DNA of 22,150 nucleotides from Pseudomonadota bacterium (GTDB lineage: Bacteria > SAR324 > XYD2-FULL-50-16 > JAHJRI01), in the NCBI GenBank assembly GCA_022360105.1, contig JAKSDL010000351.1, positions 1 to 22,150 on the forward strand, written 5' to 3'. The translations under genes and the position numbers were made by a program. How positions within the stretch are numbered: position 1 is the stretch's first letter; the number at the start of each line of letters is the position of its first letter. Under the pieces are notes generated by a model. The model was not told where the DNA came from and did no database searches. It worked only from the letters and a program-made list of their open reading frames with translations. Positions 8,019-15,790 of this stretch are shown here, piece by piece.

Positions 8019-9845
8019 ATGAGTACCACAAACAATGCAAATACAATAATTGGTAAGCGCCAGTGGCTTACCATTGGATTGAAATTGATCCTGGGGATAA
8101 CGATCGCTTCAAATCTATGTATTGGGCTGTTACTTTATGTTAACTGGCAGTCCACCAAGGATGTTGATGAACAATTCGACAGTCTTTTGCAGATTCATGC
8201 TGAAATGAGCAGCAAACTCAGAGATAAGATTTATGATTTACAGGAAAACAATCAGAAGATTCCTGACTTTTTTAAAGTAGAAAAAACAAAATTGGCCCTG
8301 GGCTGGATAAAGGATAATTATACGATTTCCAGCGAGGAGACTTTAATAGGCAGAGAGAATTATAAACAGCTTTACAACAGGACCGCGCGGAGGGATCTCT
8401 CCAAGGGACGCTTTGTCGTTCAATTGGAATCCACGGGCTTGGTAGTATCAATTGGTGATTTTGACGTAAATGGAGACTTTAAAGAATCTGTCTCCCGAAT
8501 GACCATTCAGGCCAATCAGCCGGAAGATGAACAGACAGCTATCAATCAATATTTGGCAGCTTTAAACGGTTCCGAAGTGGATGCCGGCATGTTGATGACC
8601 CAGCTTAACGAATTAAAAACCTATTTAGCTGACGAAGGAATCAAGGCTGAAGAAACACGAAACGAGATCCTATACAGGGTTGAAGAGATTGCAAAAAAAG
8701 AGCAGGAACTCGAAGCCTATCAATCAATGAAACAGCGCAACAACATTATGATGGGTATAGGGACAATTATCATCAATATTATTGTGTTGCTTTTGTTAAC
8801 AGGGACAATCATTGAAAGACCGCTTAGAAAGCTGACCGACGTGATCCAAAACATTCAGGCCGGTAAGTCCGCAGTTGTTCCGTATTTGAACAGGAGGGAT
8901 AAAATCGGAATTTTGTCTCATTCCATCCGGGGGTTTCAGGACGCCATGCTAAAGCTCAGGGAGGAAGATGAACGTAAATCGGTTGAAAAGAAAATCATAG
9001 ACGACTTCATCGCCAATATTTCTGACTTGATAAACAATCTTCAACAAGATTCCAAGGAGATGGAAGGCTTTGCCCTAAACTTGAATGAACTGGCGAAAAC
9101 CACAGAAAAACAATCGCTTAGTGTCTCTGCAACAGCGGAAAACACAGCCAGTAGTACCAGTTCAATCTCGATATCCACTCAAAATCTTCAAAATGCTGTA
9201 GAAGATATAGCCAAGCAGATTAAAAGGCAGTACGACCTGGTTAAACAAATCTCTGACGGTGTTATTGAATCAAAAAACAATATTGACCGTTTTCAGGAGA
9301 CGACAAATCAAATCCACAGCATGCTGAAAGTGATCAAAGAGATTACTCAAAAAAGTAAATTATTAGCTATCAATGCAACCATTGAGGCTGCACGGTATGG
9401 TGCAAGGGGAGCAGGGTTTCTGGTTGTGGCGGATGAAATGAAGGCGCTGTCTCATCAGACAGAAGACGCAGCGGATGACATTACCTCAAGAACCGAGGCG
9501 ATCTATTCTGCCGGCGAAGTGTTTGTAGATACGATTGTTGGCATTGAGGAGAAAGTACAAAACCTTTCCGAGATTACCACCAAAATCAGTGATGCCTCTG
9601 AAAATCAACGTGTGGCAACAGGTTCAATCGCTAAAAACGTTATTTCCACATCTGAAGATTCTACTAATGTCTCTAATCATATCAGCCAGGTGAATGAAGC
9701 AGCGGCCAGGACCCGCGAAATGTCATCAAGAGTTTATGACTTTTCGGAGAACATAGCCTTGGGTCTAAGCGATATTCTCTCCCAAACCAAAAACAAGCTG
9801 CAGTTTCTGACAAAATCCAATTTAATGGGTCTGCCGAAGAATTGA
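8019..9845 (+). CDS. Methyl-accepting chemotaxis protein with diverged signalling tip
   Basis: This transmembrane chemoreceptor has about 608 residues. TM1 is near 17-42, the periplasmic sensor near 43-243, and TM2 near 244-266. A HAMP domain (267-320) follows, then a long coiled-coil signalling domain. The periplasmic part is not a family I recognise; its ends look helical. The tip (about 441-470) reads KEITQKSKLLAINATIEAAR, keeping the IEAAR core. It differs from the usual [14 protein letters not shown] at the positions equivalent to Tsr F373 and N376. The first methylation helix has few Glu/Gln pairs, and no C-terminal CheR-tethering pentapeptide is present. ATG 8019 is preferred over GTG 8010 because AAGGTG (8007-8012) is correctly spaced for it. 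It converges on a second chemoreceptor. Ligand unknown. Confidence 0.85.
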   Translation: MSTTNNANTIIGKRQWLTIGLKLILGITIASNLCIGLLLYVNWQSTKDVDEQFDSLLQIHAEMSSKLRDKIYDLQENNQKIPDFFKVEKTKLALGWIKDNYTISSEETLIGRENYKQLYNRTARRDLSKGRFVVQLESTGLVVSIGDFDVNGDFKESVSRMTIQANQPEDEQTAINQYLAALNGSEVDAGMLMTQLNELKTYLADEGIKAEETRNEILYRVEEIAKKEQELEAYQSMKQRNNIMMGIGTIIINIIVLLLLTGTIIERPLRKLTDVIQNIQAGKSAVVPYLNRRDKIGILSHSIRGFQDAMLKLREEDERKSVEKKIIDDFIANISDLINNLQQDSKEMEGFALNLNELAKTTEKQSLSVSATAENTASSTSSISISTQNLQNAVEDIAKQIKRQYDLVKQISDGVIESKNNIDRFQETTNQIHSMLKVIKEITQKSKLLAINATIEAARYGARGAGFLVVADEMKALSHQTEDAADDITSRTEAIYSAGEVFVDTIVGIEEKVQNLSEITTKISDASENQRVATGSIAKNVISTSEDSTNVSNHISQVNEAAARTREMSSRVYDFSENIALGLSDILSQTKNKLQFLTKSNLMGLPKN

Positions 9846-9896
9846 TGGGGTTTTAACGATCGATAATCAATTGATAATTGTTGATAAGGTGGGATG

Positions 9897-9990
9897 GATG
9901 GGCAACTTGTTGCCCATCAATTAGTCCAATTGCCTGTCACGCTAATTCCCTTTGGTTCAGCCCGATGGGCAACAAAGTTGCCCATCCTAC
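9897..9990 (-). repeat. Hairpin doublet 2 of the GATGGGCAAC family
   Basis: Two perfect 10-bp hairpins: 9897-9906/9909-9918 (TT loop) and 9964-9973/9977-9986 (AAA loop). Read on the minus strand, the unit begins GTAGGATGGGCAAC and has GGGCTGA after the first hairpin, which fixes its orientation relative to doublet 1. The far end (GGATGGATG at 9892-9900) is slightly changed. An AT-rich segment with the palindrome ATCAATTGAT (9866-9875) sits beside it. Confidence 0.85.
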
Positions 9991-10092
9991 ATTTCAGTCA
10001 AAGCCCTCGGAAAGCTTTTTAGATAAGACTTTGTTTCAGGTTTAATAATCAATAATCAATTGATAATAAATAACAATTAATGTGTGGAAATT

Positions 10093-10207
10093 GTAGGATG
10101 GGCAACTTGTTGCCCATCAATTGGATTGATAATAGAAAACTACCGGGAAAGTTTCTCGTTGATTGCCTATAAATCAGCCCGATGGGCAACACAGTTGCCC
10201 ATCCTAC
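10093..10207 (-). repeat. Hairpin doublet 3 of the GATGGGCAAC family
   Basis: Two perfect 10-bp hairpins: 10097-10106/10109-10118 (TT loop) and 10181-10190/10194-10203 (ACA loop). The outer ends GTAG (10093-10096) and CTAC (10204-10207) are complementary. On the minus strand GGGCTGA again follows the first hairpin. The neighbouring ATAATCAATTGATAAT (10052-10067) is also found beside doublet 2 (9863-9878), so doublets 2 and 3 form a tandem with a period of about 200 bp. Confidence 0.87.
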
Positions 10208-10305
10208 AACCAGGTCAATCCGCACGCAAGACATCCCGGGGATTTTAAAAATATCAAACCCGAAAGCAATGCTTTCACATTATAGAAAATCCGAAGTCTA
10301 AAATC
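10208..10305 (-). repeat. 3'-end repeat downstream of the second chemoreceptor
   Basis: On the minus strand, starting 14 bp after the chemoreceptor stop, it reads GATTTTAGA, then TTTTCTATAATGTGAAAGC, then GCTTTCGGGTTTGATATTT. It runs straight into doublet 3. It matches the sequence after the second ABC gene (7547-7637) over nearly its whole length, apart from a 6-bp insertion near the start. AAAGCAATGCTTT is a small hairpin. Confidence 0.7.
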
Positions 10306-10319
10306 ATCAATATAAAATG

Positions 10320-11849
10320 TCACGATTGTCTTAGCCGGAATTGTTTCAATACCTGTTGCAGGCTTGCGGCTTCGTTGGTGAGGGTTTCTGAAGCTGCCGC
10401 ACTTTCTTCTGAAATCGAGGAATTCTGCATCACAATTTCATTAACCTGGTTGAGTCCCGCATTTATTTCGCCGATGCTCTTTTTCTGTTCTTTTGAGGCG
10501 ATGGCTATTTCGGTATTCAAGGAATTTACCTTTTCGATACTGGCAGCAATCTCAGACAGCATTTCCGCTGTCATATCGGCGTTTTTGACACCGTTTTCCA
10601 CTTCCTTGGCAGAATTTTCGATTAATTCCGTAGTATCCTTTGCTGCCTCTGCACTGCGACTGGCCAGACTTCTGACTTCTTCGGCAACCACAGAGAAACC
10701 TTTGCCATATTTGCCAGCCCGGGCAGCCTCTACGGCAGCATTCAGTGCCAGTAAATTGGTTTGAAAGGCAATTTCGTCAATTACCTTAATGACTTTCGTC
10801 ACGTCGGCACTGGTGGAGCTGATTTTTTTAATGGAGTCCATCATTTCACTCATCCGTTCATTGCCCCGGGTAACAACATCAAGGGTTTGTGCCGTCAGTT
10901 GCTGTGATTCGGTGGTGTTTTCATCATTGGTATTGACCCGATTTTCAATTTCGCTCATGGACGAGGTTATTTCTTCAAGACTGGCGGCCTGTCTGCTGGT
11001 AGCTTCGGAAAGAGCCTGGGATGTTTTTGCCAACTCCGCGGCGCCGGAGTCCAATCGTTCACTTGAAGTCGTAACGTCTTTAATGGTCTGGCCTAACAGG
11101 ATTAAGGCATTGTTGACACTGCCTTTTAACAGGGACATTTCGCTGGAAAGCTCGCTGGTGATATGCTTGGAGAGATCACTTTCCGAGACAGCCGTCATGA
11201 CCTCTTCCACATCCTTCAGTGCCAATTGGATCTCGTTGGTTCTCAGTTCCGATTTTTTTTGAGCTGATTCAAAGTTTTTGAGGTTTGAACTGCTTACTTT
11301 TTCATATACAGCCCCTAATACCAGTGTTGCGATAATCAACGTCAGGTATGACCCGAATGCATCGAGCATTAGCTGCTCCGGAGTTAGATTTGCCACTACA
11401 ATCACGGCGGAATCAGACTTCAAAATGTACAATGCAATGACTGTTACTGTGCAGACAACTCCCCAGACGAAACCTGAACGCAAACCCGTAAACATCAGAC
11501 TAAGCAGCACCACTATAACCAGCATGGCGGAGTCAGGCGACAGTCCCCTACTGGTGAGCAAAACCAAAGCCAGCAATATGTATAATGAGAGCACAATGGC
11601 GTTCCCTGAAATGACCCGAGAACCGGTTATTCGGAGCAATAGGACTCCACCCATCATCATGGTTCCTAAAACCAGGACAACAACGGCCATGATAAAATCT
11701 CCGTTTACAAAAGGTCTGATGCAATTCAATAGCGTCATGATTGTGGTGAACAATCCGATCCCAGCTATTTGCCTTGCCTTACTCCATTCCAATGCGTCCG
11801 TTTTAAGATTATCACGGATGAAGAAATCCAGTAGTTTTGTAAAGCTCAT
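10320..11849 (-). CDS. Methyl-accepting chemotaxis protein with six-helix membrane domain
   Basis: This chemoreceptor has about 509 residues. The N-terminal part (about 28-185) is mostly hydrophobic and looks like six membrane helices with short loops, so sensing is probably within or at the membrane. I do not recognise the domain. A weak HAMP-like stretch (about 206-255) leads into a standard signalling domain. Its tip is canonical, [20 protein letters not shown] at about 357-376, and Glu pairs suited to methylation occur in SLEEITSSM and SISEESAAA. No C-terminal pentapeptide is present. ATG 11849 is preferred over TTG 11861 because GGGAG lies 5 nt upstream. It should signal through CheA/CheW, which are not in the window. 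Confidence 0.88.
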   Translation of the reverse strand: MSFTKLLDFFIRDNLKTDALEWSKARQIAGIGLFTTIMTLLNCIRPFVNGDFIMAVVVLVLGTMMMGGVLLLRITGSRVISGNAIVLSLYILLALVLLTSRGLSPDSAMLVIVVLLSLMFTGLRSGFVWGVVCTVTVIALYILKSDSAVIVVANLTPEQLMLDAFGSYLTLIIATLVLGAVYEKVSSSNLKNFESAQKKSELRTNEIQLALKDVEEVMTAVSESDLSKHITSELSSEMSLLKGSVNNALILLGQTIKDVTTSSERLDSGAAELAKTSQALSEATSRQAASLEEITSSMSEIENRVNTNDENTTESQQLTAQTLDVVTRGNERMSEMMDSIKKISSTSADVTKVIKVIDEIAFQTNLLALNAAVEAARAGKYGKGFSVVAEEVRSLASRSAEAAKDTTELIENSAKEVENGVKNADMTAEMLSEIAASIEKVNSLNTEIAIASKEQKKSIGEINAGLNQVNEIVMQNSSISEESAAASETLTNEAASLQQVLKQFRLRQS

Positions 11850-12216
11850 CTTCTCTCCCAATGCACATAAAAATAGTTTTTGATAAGTATTTTTACCCTT
11901 CCGAACATAGCAAGTTCTTATATACTTGGTTCAGCGTAAAAATTCAATGAGTTGTCAAATATGGTATTTCATTGAGTTCCAACCTCGTTGCCTTCCAGGC
12001 AAGGCTAAACCAAACTCTAAAATGTGTAATACAATTAAACAAAGTTATACACCGGACTATTGCTAAGATTCAAATGTGAGAGGTTATCTGTTAAAATAGT
12101 GCGCTGTTCGCAGGTCATCTGTTTAAAAAAGGTTGACGGCCGATTTTGAAAAAGGATAGCAATAACGAATTTTATTGATCTTTATTTTGCACGAATACCT
12201 TGCCCCAAGACATTCC
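11850..12216. other. Divergent intergenic region before the kinase gene
   Basis: This 367-bp region lies between the divergent second chemoreceptor and histidine kinase genes, so it should hold both promoters. It contains a small hairpin, TTGCCT-TCC-AGGCAA (11988-12002), and a direct repeat listed separately. TTGACG (12133-12138) has no good -10 partner. No gene is seen. Confidence 0.5.
12081..12128 (+). repeat. Direct repeat upstream of the histidine kinase gene
   Basis: AGGTTATCTGTTAAAA (12081-12096) recurs as AGGTCATCTGTTTAAAA (12112-12128). The 31-bp spacing is close to three helical turns, which would place two bound proteins on one face of the DNA. It ends about 90 bp before the kinase ATG. 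Confidence 0.4.
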
Positions 12217-13704
12217 ATGAAGCTCAAACACCTATCTCCGGATCGCCTGCCTATTGCAATAATACTGCCCGTGATCCTTTCGGTTATTTTGTTTGTGACT
12301 ACCATCTTTGTTTTTATTATTCCTTACATGGAGTCTACCCTGATGTCATACAGACGCCATTTGATTCACAATCTCACCGAAGTTGCCGTCAGTTCGCTGG
12401 ATTACTACAACGATATGAATGTCAATGGAGTGATGAAACGGGGAGAGGCCCAGCGTAAGGCTATCGAGCATGTCCGTAATTTACGCTATGGTACTGACTC
12501 AAAAGATTATTTTTGGATAAACGACATGCACCCGAATATGATTATGCATCCCTACCGAACTGATCTGGATGGAACGGATGTCTCACATTTCGCCGACCCA
12601 AAAGGTAAATTATTGTTTTCAGAGATGGTGAAAATCGTGAAACAAGATGGTACGGGATTTGTGGATTACCAGTGGCAGTGGCAGGACGATCCTGACCAGA
12701 TTGAGCCGAAGCTTTCCTTTGTGAGGGAATTTAAACCATGGAACTGGATAATCGGCACAGGAATTTATATCAAAGACATTCGGGAAGAGATAGATGTATT
12801 TTCCAAAAAGCTGGTTTTCATATGCACCGGTTTGTGTCTGATTCTGTTTTTCCTTTCTTTTTTCATTATTTTACAGGGGGTTAAAGTCGAAAAAGAAAGG
12901 CATCACGCCGAGGTACAATCAAAGATCCAACAGGAACAATTGTTCCAGGCAGCGAAACTGGCTTCTGTAGGAACGCTGGTTTCAGGTGTCGCTCATGAGA
13001 TCAACAACCCAACCACTGCATTAATGCTCAATGCGCCCTTGCTCAATAAGATGTGGAAAGATATATTGCCCATCATAGAACACCATCAGCAGGAAAATCA
13101 GCAGATGCAGGTCGCAGGGATGCCTTTGTCTTTGGCAAAGGAAAGAATTCCCAAGTTGTTGCAACATATGGAAGAAGGTAGTCGGCGCATCAAGGAAATT
13201 GTCACTGACCTGAAGGATTTTTCTCATATCACCCCATCAGAGTTGAAAGACAATGTGAATCTGAATCTGGTAACTCAAAAAGCGATTAATCTCATCAGCA
13301 ATATTGTGAACAAGCACACCGATAACCTGCAGGTGTCATTTGCACCTGAAATGCCTGAATTCAAAGGAAATTTCCAAAAGATCGAACAAGTGATTATCAA
13401 TCTGATCATGAATGCTTGCCAGGCATTAACGGATAGATCTCAGGAATTATCTATCAAGACCGACTATAACAAGGAACGTAACGAAGTAGAGGTTGAGGTG
13501 AAAGATAAGGGGTGCGGTATTTCCGAAGACAATCTGACTCAAATACGGGATCCTTTCTTTACAACTAAACAAAACCAGGGTAATACCGGATTGGGACTTG
13601 CGATTTCAGACAAGATCATAAAAGACCACCAAGGTACAATGGTGGTCCACTCCCAACTAAATTCCGGAACCTGTGTACGATTGAAGTTTCCAGTGAATTC
13701 ATAG
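12217..13704 (+). CDS. Cache-domain sensor histidine kinase
   Basis: This membrane histidine kinase has 495 residues from ATG 12217. TM1 is near 14-36. The extracytoplasmic part (about 37-195) has the hallmark segments of single Cache_2 domains: DYFWINDMHPNMIMHP (97-112), FSEMVKIVKQDGTGFVDYQW and FKPWNWIIGTGIYIKDI (about 172-188). TM2 is near 197-220. There is no HAMP or PAS domain; a coiled coil leads to the H-box with phospho-acceptor H260 in AHEINNP. The N-box (about 394-404), DKGCGIS (430-436) and TGLGLAIS (457-464) are intact. Known sCache_2 sensors often bind acetate, propionate, pyruvate or lactate. With the adjacent regulator it forms a two-component pair. TTG 12175 is an alternative start; no Shine-Dalgarno supports either. 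Confidence 0.9.
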   Translation: MKLKHLSPDRLPIAIILPVILSVILFVTTIFVFIIPYMESTLMSYRRHLIHNLTEVAVSSLDYYNDMNVNGVMKRGEAQRKAIEHVRNLRYGTDSKDYFWINDMHPNMIMHPYRTDLDGTDVSHFADPKGKLLFSEMVKIVKQDGTGFVDYQWQWQDDPDQIEPKLSFVREFKPWNWIIGTGIYIKDIREEIDVFSKKLVFICTGLCLILFFLSFFIILQGVKVEKERHHAEVQSKIQQEQLFQAAKLASVGTLVSGVAHEINNPTTALMLNAPLLNKMWKDILPIIEHHQQENQQMQVAGMPLSLAKERIPKLLQHMEEGSRRIKEIVTDLKDFSHITPSELKDNVNLNLVTQKAINLISNIVNKHTDNLQVSFAPEMPEFKGNFQKIEQVIINLIMNACQALTDRSQELSIKTDYNKERNEVEVEVKDKGCGISEDNLTQIRDPFFTTKQNQGNTGLGLAISDKIIKDHQGTMVVHSQLNSGTCVRLKFPVNS

Positions 13705-13715
13705 ACCAGCTATAC

Positions 13716-15128
13716 ATGACGAATTTTGATTTGACCGATAAGCCTATTATTATCATCGACGATGAAGAACCAATCCTCTTCTCCATCGATACCACCCTGC
13801 GTTCTGAAAAGTATCAGGATATCATTACCTGCCAGGATAGCAGGCATGCTATGGCCCTGATTCGTGAATACGGTGCCCAGGTTGTTTTGCTGGATTTAAC
13901 AATGCCTTACGTTTCAGGACAGGAACTGCTGGAGCAAATTGCCGCAGAATTCCCGGATATACCAATCATCATTATTACCGGAACCATCGATATTGAGACG
14001 GCTATTCAGTGCATGAAAAAAGGGGCGTTTGACTATATAACCAAACCCATTGAAGCTACCAGGCTCCAGAAAACGGTGCGCCAGGCTATCTCCTTTAACG
14101 AATTGAGGCATGAAAATAAAGCCCTGAAAGACCATATTCTGGATGAGCAACTGGAATACCCGGATGATTTTGCGAATATCATTACTACCAATCATAAGAT
14201 GTTCGGAATCTTCAGGTATATTGAAGCGATAGCAAAAACTTCGCAGGTTGTGCTGATAACAGGTGAAACCGGCGTTGGCAAGGAATTGATTGCCCGCTCT
14301 TTGCATACTATCAGCGGCTTGAAGGGCAAATTCGTACCGGTGAATATAGCAGGACTCGATGATGTGGTATTTACTGACACCCTGTTTGGGCATATCAAAG
14401 GAGCATTTACCGGTGCAGAACAGGATAGAAACGGTCTGGTGGAGCAGGCTTCGGGCGGGACCTTGCTGTTGGACGAAATTGGCGATCTTAAATCATCTTC
14501 CCAGATAAAACTGCTCAGGTTCCTGCAGGAGTCCGAATACAGATCCCTGGGAATGGATGAAACCCGTCAGGCAAACGTTCGGGTGGTTGCTTCGACCAAT
14601 AAAAGCATCACAGAACTTAAGCAGGACGACCATTTTCGTAAAGATCTGCTTTATCGATTACAGACTCACCATATTCATATCCCAGCCCTTAGGGAGAGGT
14701 TGGATGATATTCCTTATTTATTGGATCATTTCATTGCCGAAGCTGCCGACACCTTTAATATTAAAAAACCAAACTATCCCAAGGAACTTGCAGTGCTGTT
14801 GCAGAACTACAATTACCCCGGCAATATTCGTGAATTTAAGGCCATGGTGTTTGATGCGGTAAGTCGGCACCGTTCCAAAACCCTTTCCATGAAAGTCTTT
14901 CAAAGTTATATAAACGAGCAGGGTGCTGATACCTTGAAAAAAGCAGAGTCTATTGAGTCGGAATCCATTCAATTTCCTTCCAAACTGCCCACCATTGAAG
15001 AAACTACCTCTCAACTACTCCAAGAAGCCTTAAAACGGGCTAATGGAAACCAATCTATCGTAGCTCGATTGCTGGGAATATCCCAACAAGCTGTTAGTAA
15101 ACGACTCAAAAAAAATCTAAAAAAATAG
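13716..15128 (+). CDS. NtrC-family sigma54-dependent response regulator
   Basis: This 470-residue regulator has three domains. The receiver (about 9-125) has D15/D16, phospho-acceptor D60 and K110. The AAA+ sigma54-activation domain (about 155-385) has Walker A GETGVGKE (183-190), an intact GAFTGA loop (229-234) that contacts sigma54, Walker B GGTLLLDE (247-254) and arginines R308/R314. The C-terminal Fis-type helix-turn-helix (about 444-466) recognises palindromic enhancers. The gene follows the kinase stop by 11 bp with no clear Shine-Dalgarno, so translation is probably coupled. A region with palindromes and a possible -24/-12 promoter follows it, ahead of a transporter and acetyl-CoA synthetase, so those genes are its probable targets. 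Confidence 0.93.
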   Translation: MTNFDLTDKPIIIIDDEEPILFSIDTTLRSEKYQDIITCQDSRHAMALIREYGAQVVLLDLTMPYVSGQELLEQIAAEFPDIPIIIITGTIDIETAIQCMKKGAFDYITKPIEATRLQKTVRQAISFNELRHENKALKDHILDEQLEYPDDFANIITTNHKMFGIFRYIEAIAKTSQVVLITGETGVGKELIARSLHTISGLKGKFVPVNIAGLDDVVFTDTLFGHIKGAFTGAEQDRNGLVEQASGGTLLLDEIGDLKSSSQIKLLRFLQESEYRSLGMDETRQANVRVVASTNKSITELKQDDHFRKDLLYRLQTHHIHIPALRERLDDIPYLLDHFIAEAADTFNIKKPNYPKELAVLLQNYNYPGNIREFKAMVFDAVSRHRSKTLSMKVFQSYINEQGADTLKKAESIESESIQFPSKLPTIEETTSQLLQEALKRANGNQSIVARLLGISQQAVSKRLKKNLKK

Positions 15129-15139
15129 TTCAAAGGGCT

Positions 15140-15162
15140 ACAACCCAGGTTGTGACCACAAC
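15140..15162. promoter_or_regulatory. Candidate enhancer site 1 (overlapping palindromes)
   Basis: ACAACC-CA-GGTTGT (15140-15153) overlaps a second palindrome, GTTGTG-AC-CACAAC (15149-15162), giving three alternating ACAAC half-sites just after the regulator stop codon. The centre is about 180 bp upstream of the candidate sigma54 promoter, a normal distance for NtrC-type enhancers. It could instead be a weak terminator hairpin, but only TTTT follows. Confidence 0.45.
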
Positions 15163-15225
15163 TTTTGATGTAAGAAAAATGGGGACTGATTGAATGCTGC
15201 TTCGGGCCTCTTTTCGAATTTTATT

Positions 15226-15239
15226 ACAACCTTGGTTGT
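15226..15239. promoter_or_regulatory. Candidate enhancer site 2 (palindrome)
   Basis: ACAACC-TT-GGTTGT repeats the site-1 palindrome exactly in both arms, 86 bp further on. Two identical palindromes between a Fis-type regulator gene and its probable targets fit paired NtrC-family binding sites. The centre is about 95 bp from the candidate -24/-12 element. Confidence 0.5.
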
Positions 15240-15319
15240 GGTAGTTGATCCAGGTCAATTTTTTAGTCTGAATTGATTCAGATCAATTGGGGTCTGCAGC
15301 TAGGGATTGTTCACCGGAA

Positions 15320-15335
15320 TGGTCTGTCTTTTGCT
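15320..15335 (+). promoter_or_regulatory. Candidate sigma54 (-24/-12) promoter
   Basis: TGGTCTGTCTTTTGCT has the invariant GG and GC separated by exactly 10 bp and matches TGG-N8-TTGCT of the sigma54 consensus. The CAC after the first GG is replaced by TCT. It lies at the expected distance downstream of the two palindromes. Transcription from it would give the transporter mRNA a leader of about 440 nt, which is long. Confidence 0.4.
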
Positions 15336-15503
15336 GAATGTATAGCCACCATGGTTCATTATCGAATTGATCGTTGAAAAACAATCTAAAATATCAGTCG
15401 GTAATACACTTCGAAGTATCTTTATACACACATTTTTGGGCTTAATTTAGTCCGTTCTGGTCCGTAAACACGGGCTATATTTCCAATTCTCAAGAGGTTA
15501 TTG

Positions 15504-15558
15504 GTTATCGGCTATCCGTACAGAACGCACAGCTTTCACCAAAGACCGATAACGGATA
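15504..15558 (+). repeat. Competing inverted repeats in the transporter leader
   Basis: GTTATCGG (15504-15511) can pair with CCGATAAC (15546-15553), while TATCCG (15513-15518) can pair with CGGATA (15553-15558). The arms are ordered so that they cross rather than nest, giving either alternative hairpins or a pseudoknot. No regulatory role is shown, and similar GATAAC-rich stretches can be simple repeats. Confidence 0.35.
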
Positions 15559-15790
15559 ACTGACCGCAAAGTTATGCGAATTGGGATGATAGTGGCAATT
15601 ATCGGGAGATTGCTGCTTTATTGCTACATTTCAAAACAAAACAAAAATGCGTGTTTGTACCTATCCAGTTCAATTAATAACACCAAAAACTGTAACTATT
15701 TAGCAAGTCTTAACCGGGAGAACGGGAGCCGTTCTGTCGACCTGAATAGTTGCGCACAAAAATTCTTATGGCTTTAAATGGAGGTGAGGT

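Larger units (their letters stand above)
15129..15790 (+). other. Control region before the MFS transporter
   Basis: This 662-bp region has no convincing gene; the frame at 15574-15777 has no ribosome binding site. From left to right it holds two ACAACC-N2-GGTTGT palindromes, AATTGAT-TCAG-ATCAATT (15271-15288), a candidate -24/-12 promoter, a set of competing inverted repeats (15504-15558), and the strong GGAGGTGA ribosome binding site (15780-15787) of the transporter. Confidence 0.6.

Noticed and set aside
5477..10207. Repeated hairpins as a CRISPR array
   Set aside because: Spacing is irregular, units are inverted pairs spread over several gaps between genes, there are no uniform spacers, and no cas genes are present.
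11850..11861. TTG start for the second chemoreceptor
   Set aside because: The TTGGGAGAG sequence overlaps the ribosome binding site of ATG 11849, which is the better start.
10375..11883. Three consecutive plus-strand open frames opposite the second chemoreceptor
   Set aside because: They are antisense to a clear chemoreceptor, are Ser/Ala-rich as expected from reading its reverse strand, and show no domain.
13914..14393. 159-codon minus-strand frame
   Set aside because: It lies fully inside the sigma54 regulator gene, whose motifs are intact; an antisense shadow.
15574..15777. 67-codon frame just before the transporter
   Set aside because: No ribosome binding site before its ATG and no protein-like composition; more likely leader sequence.
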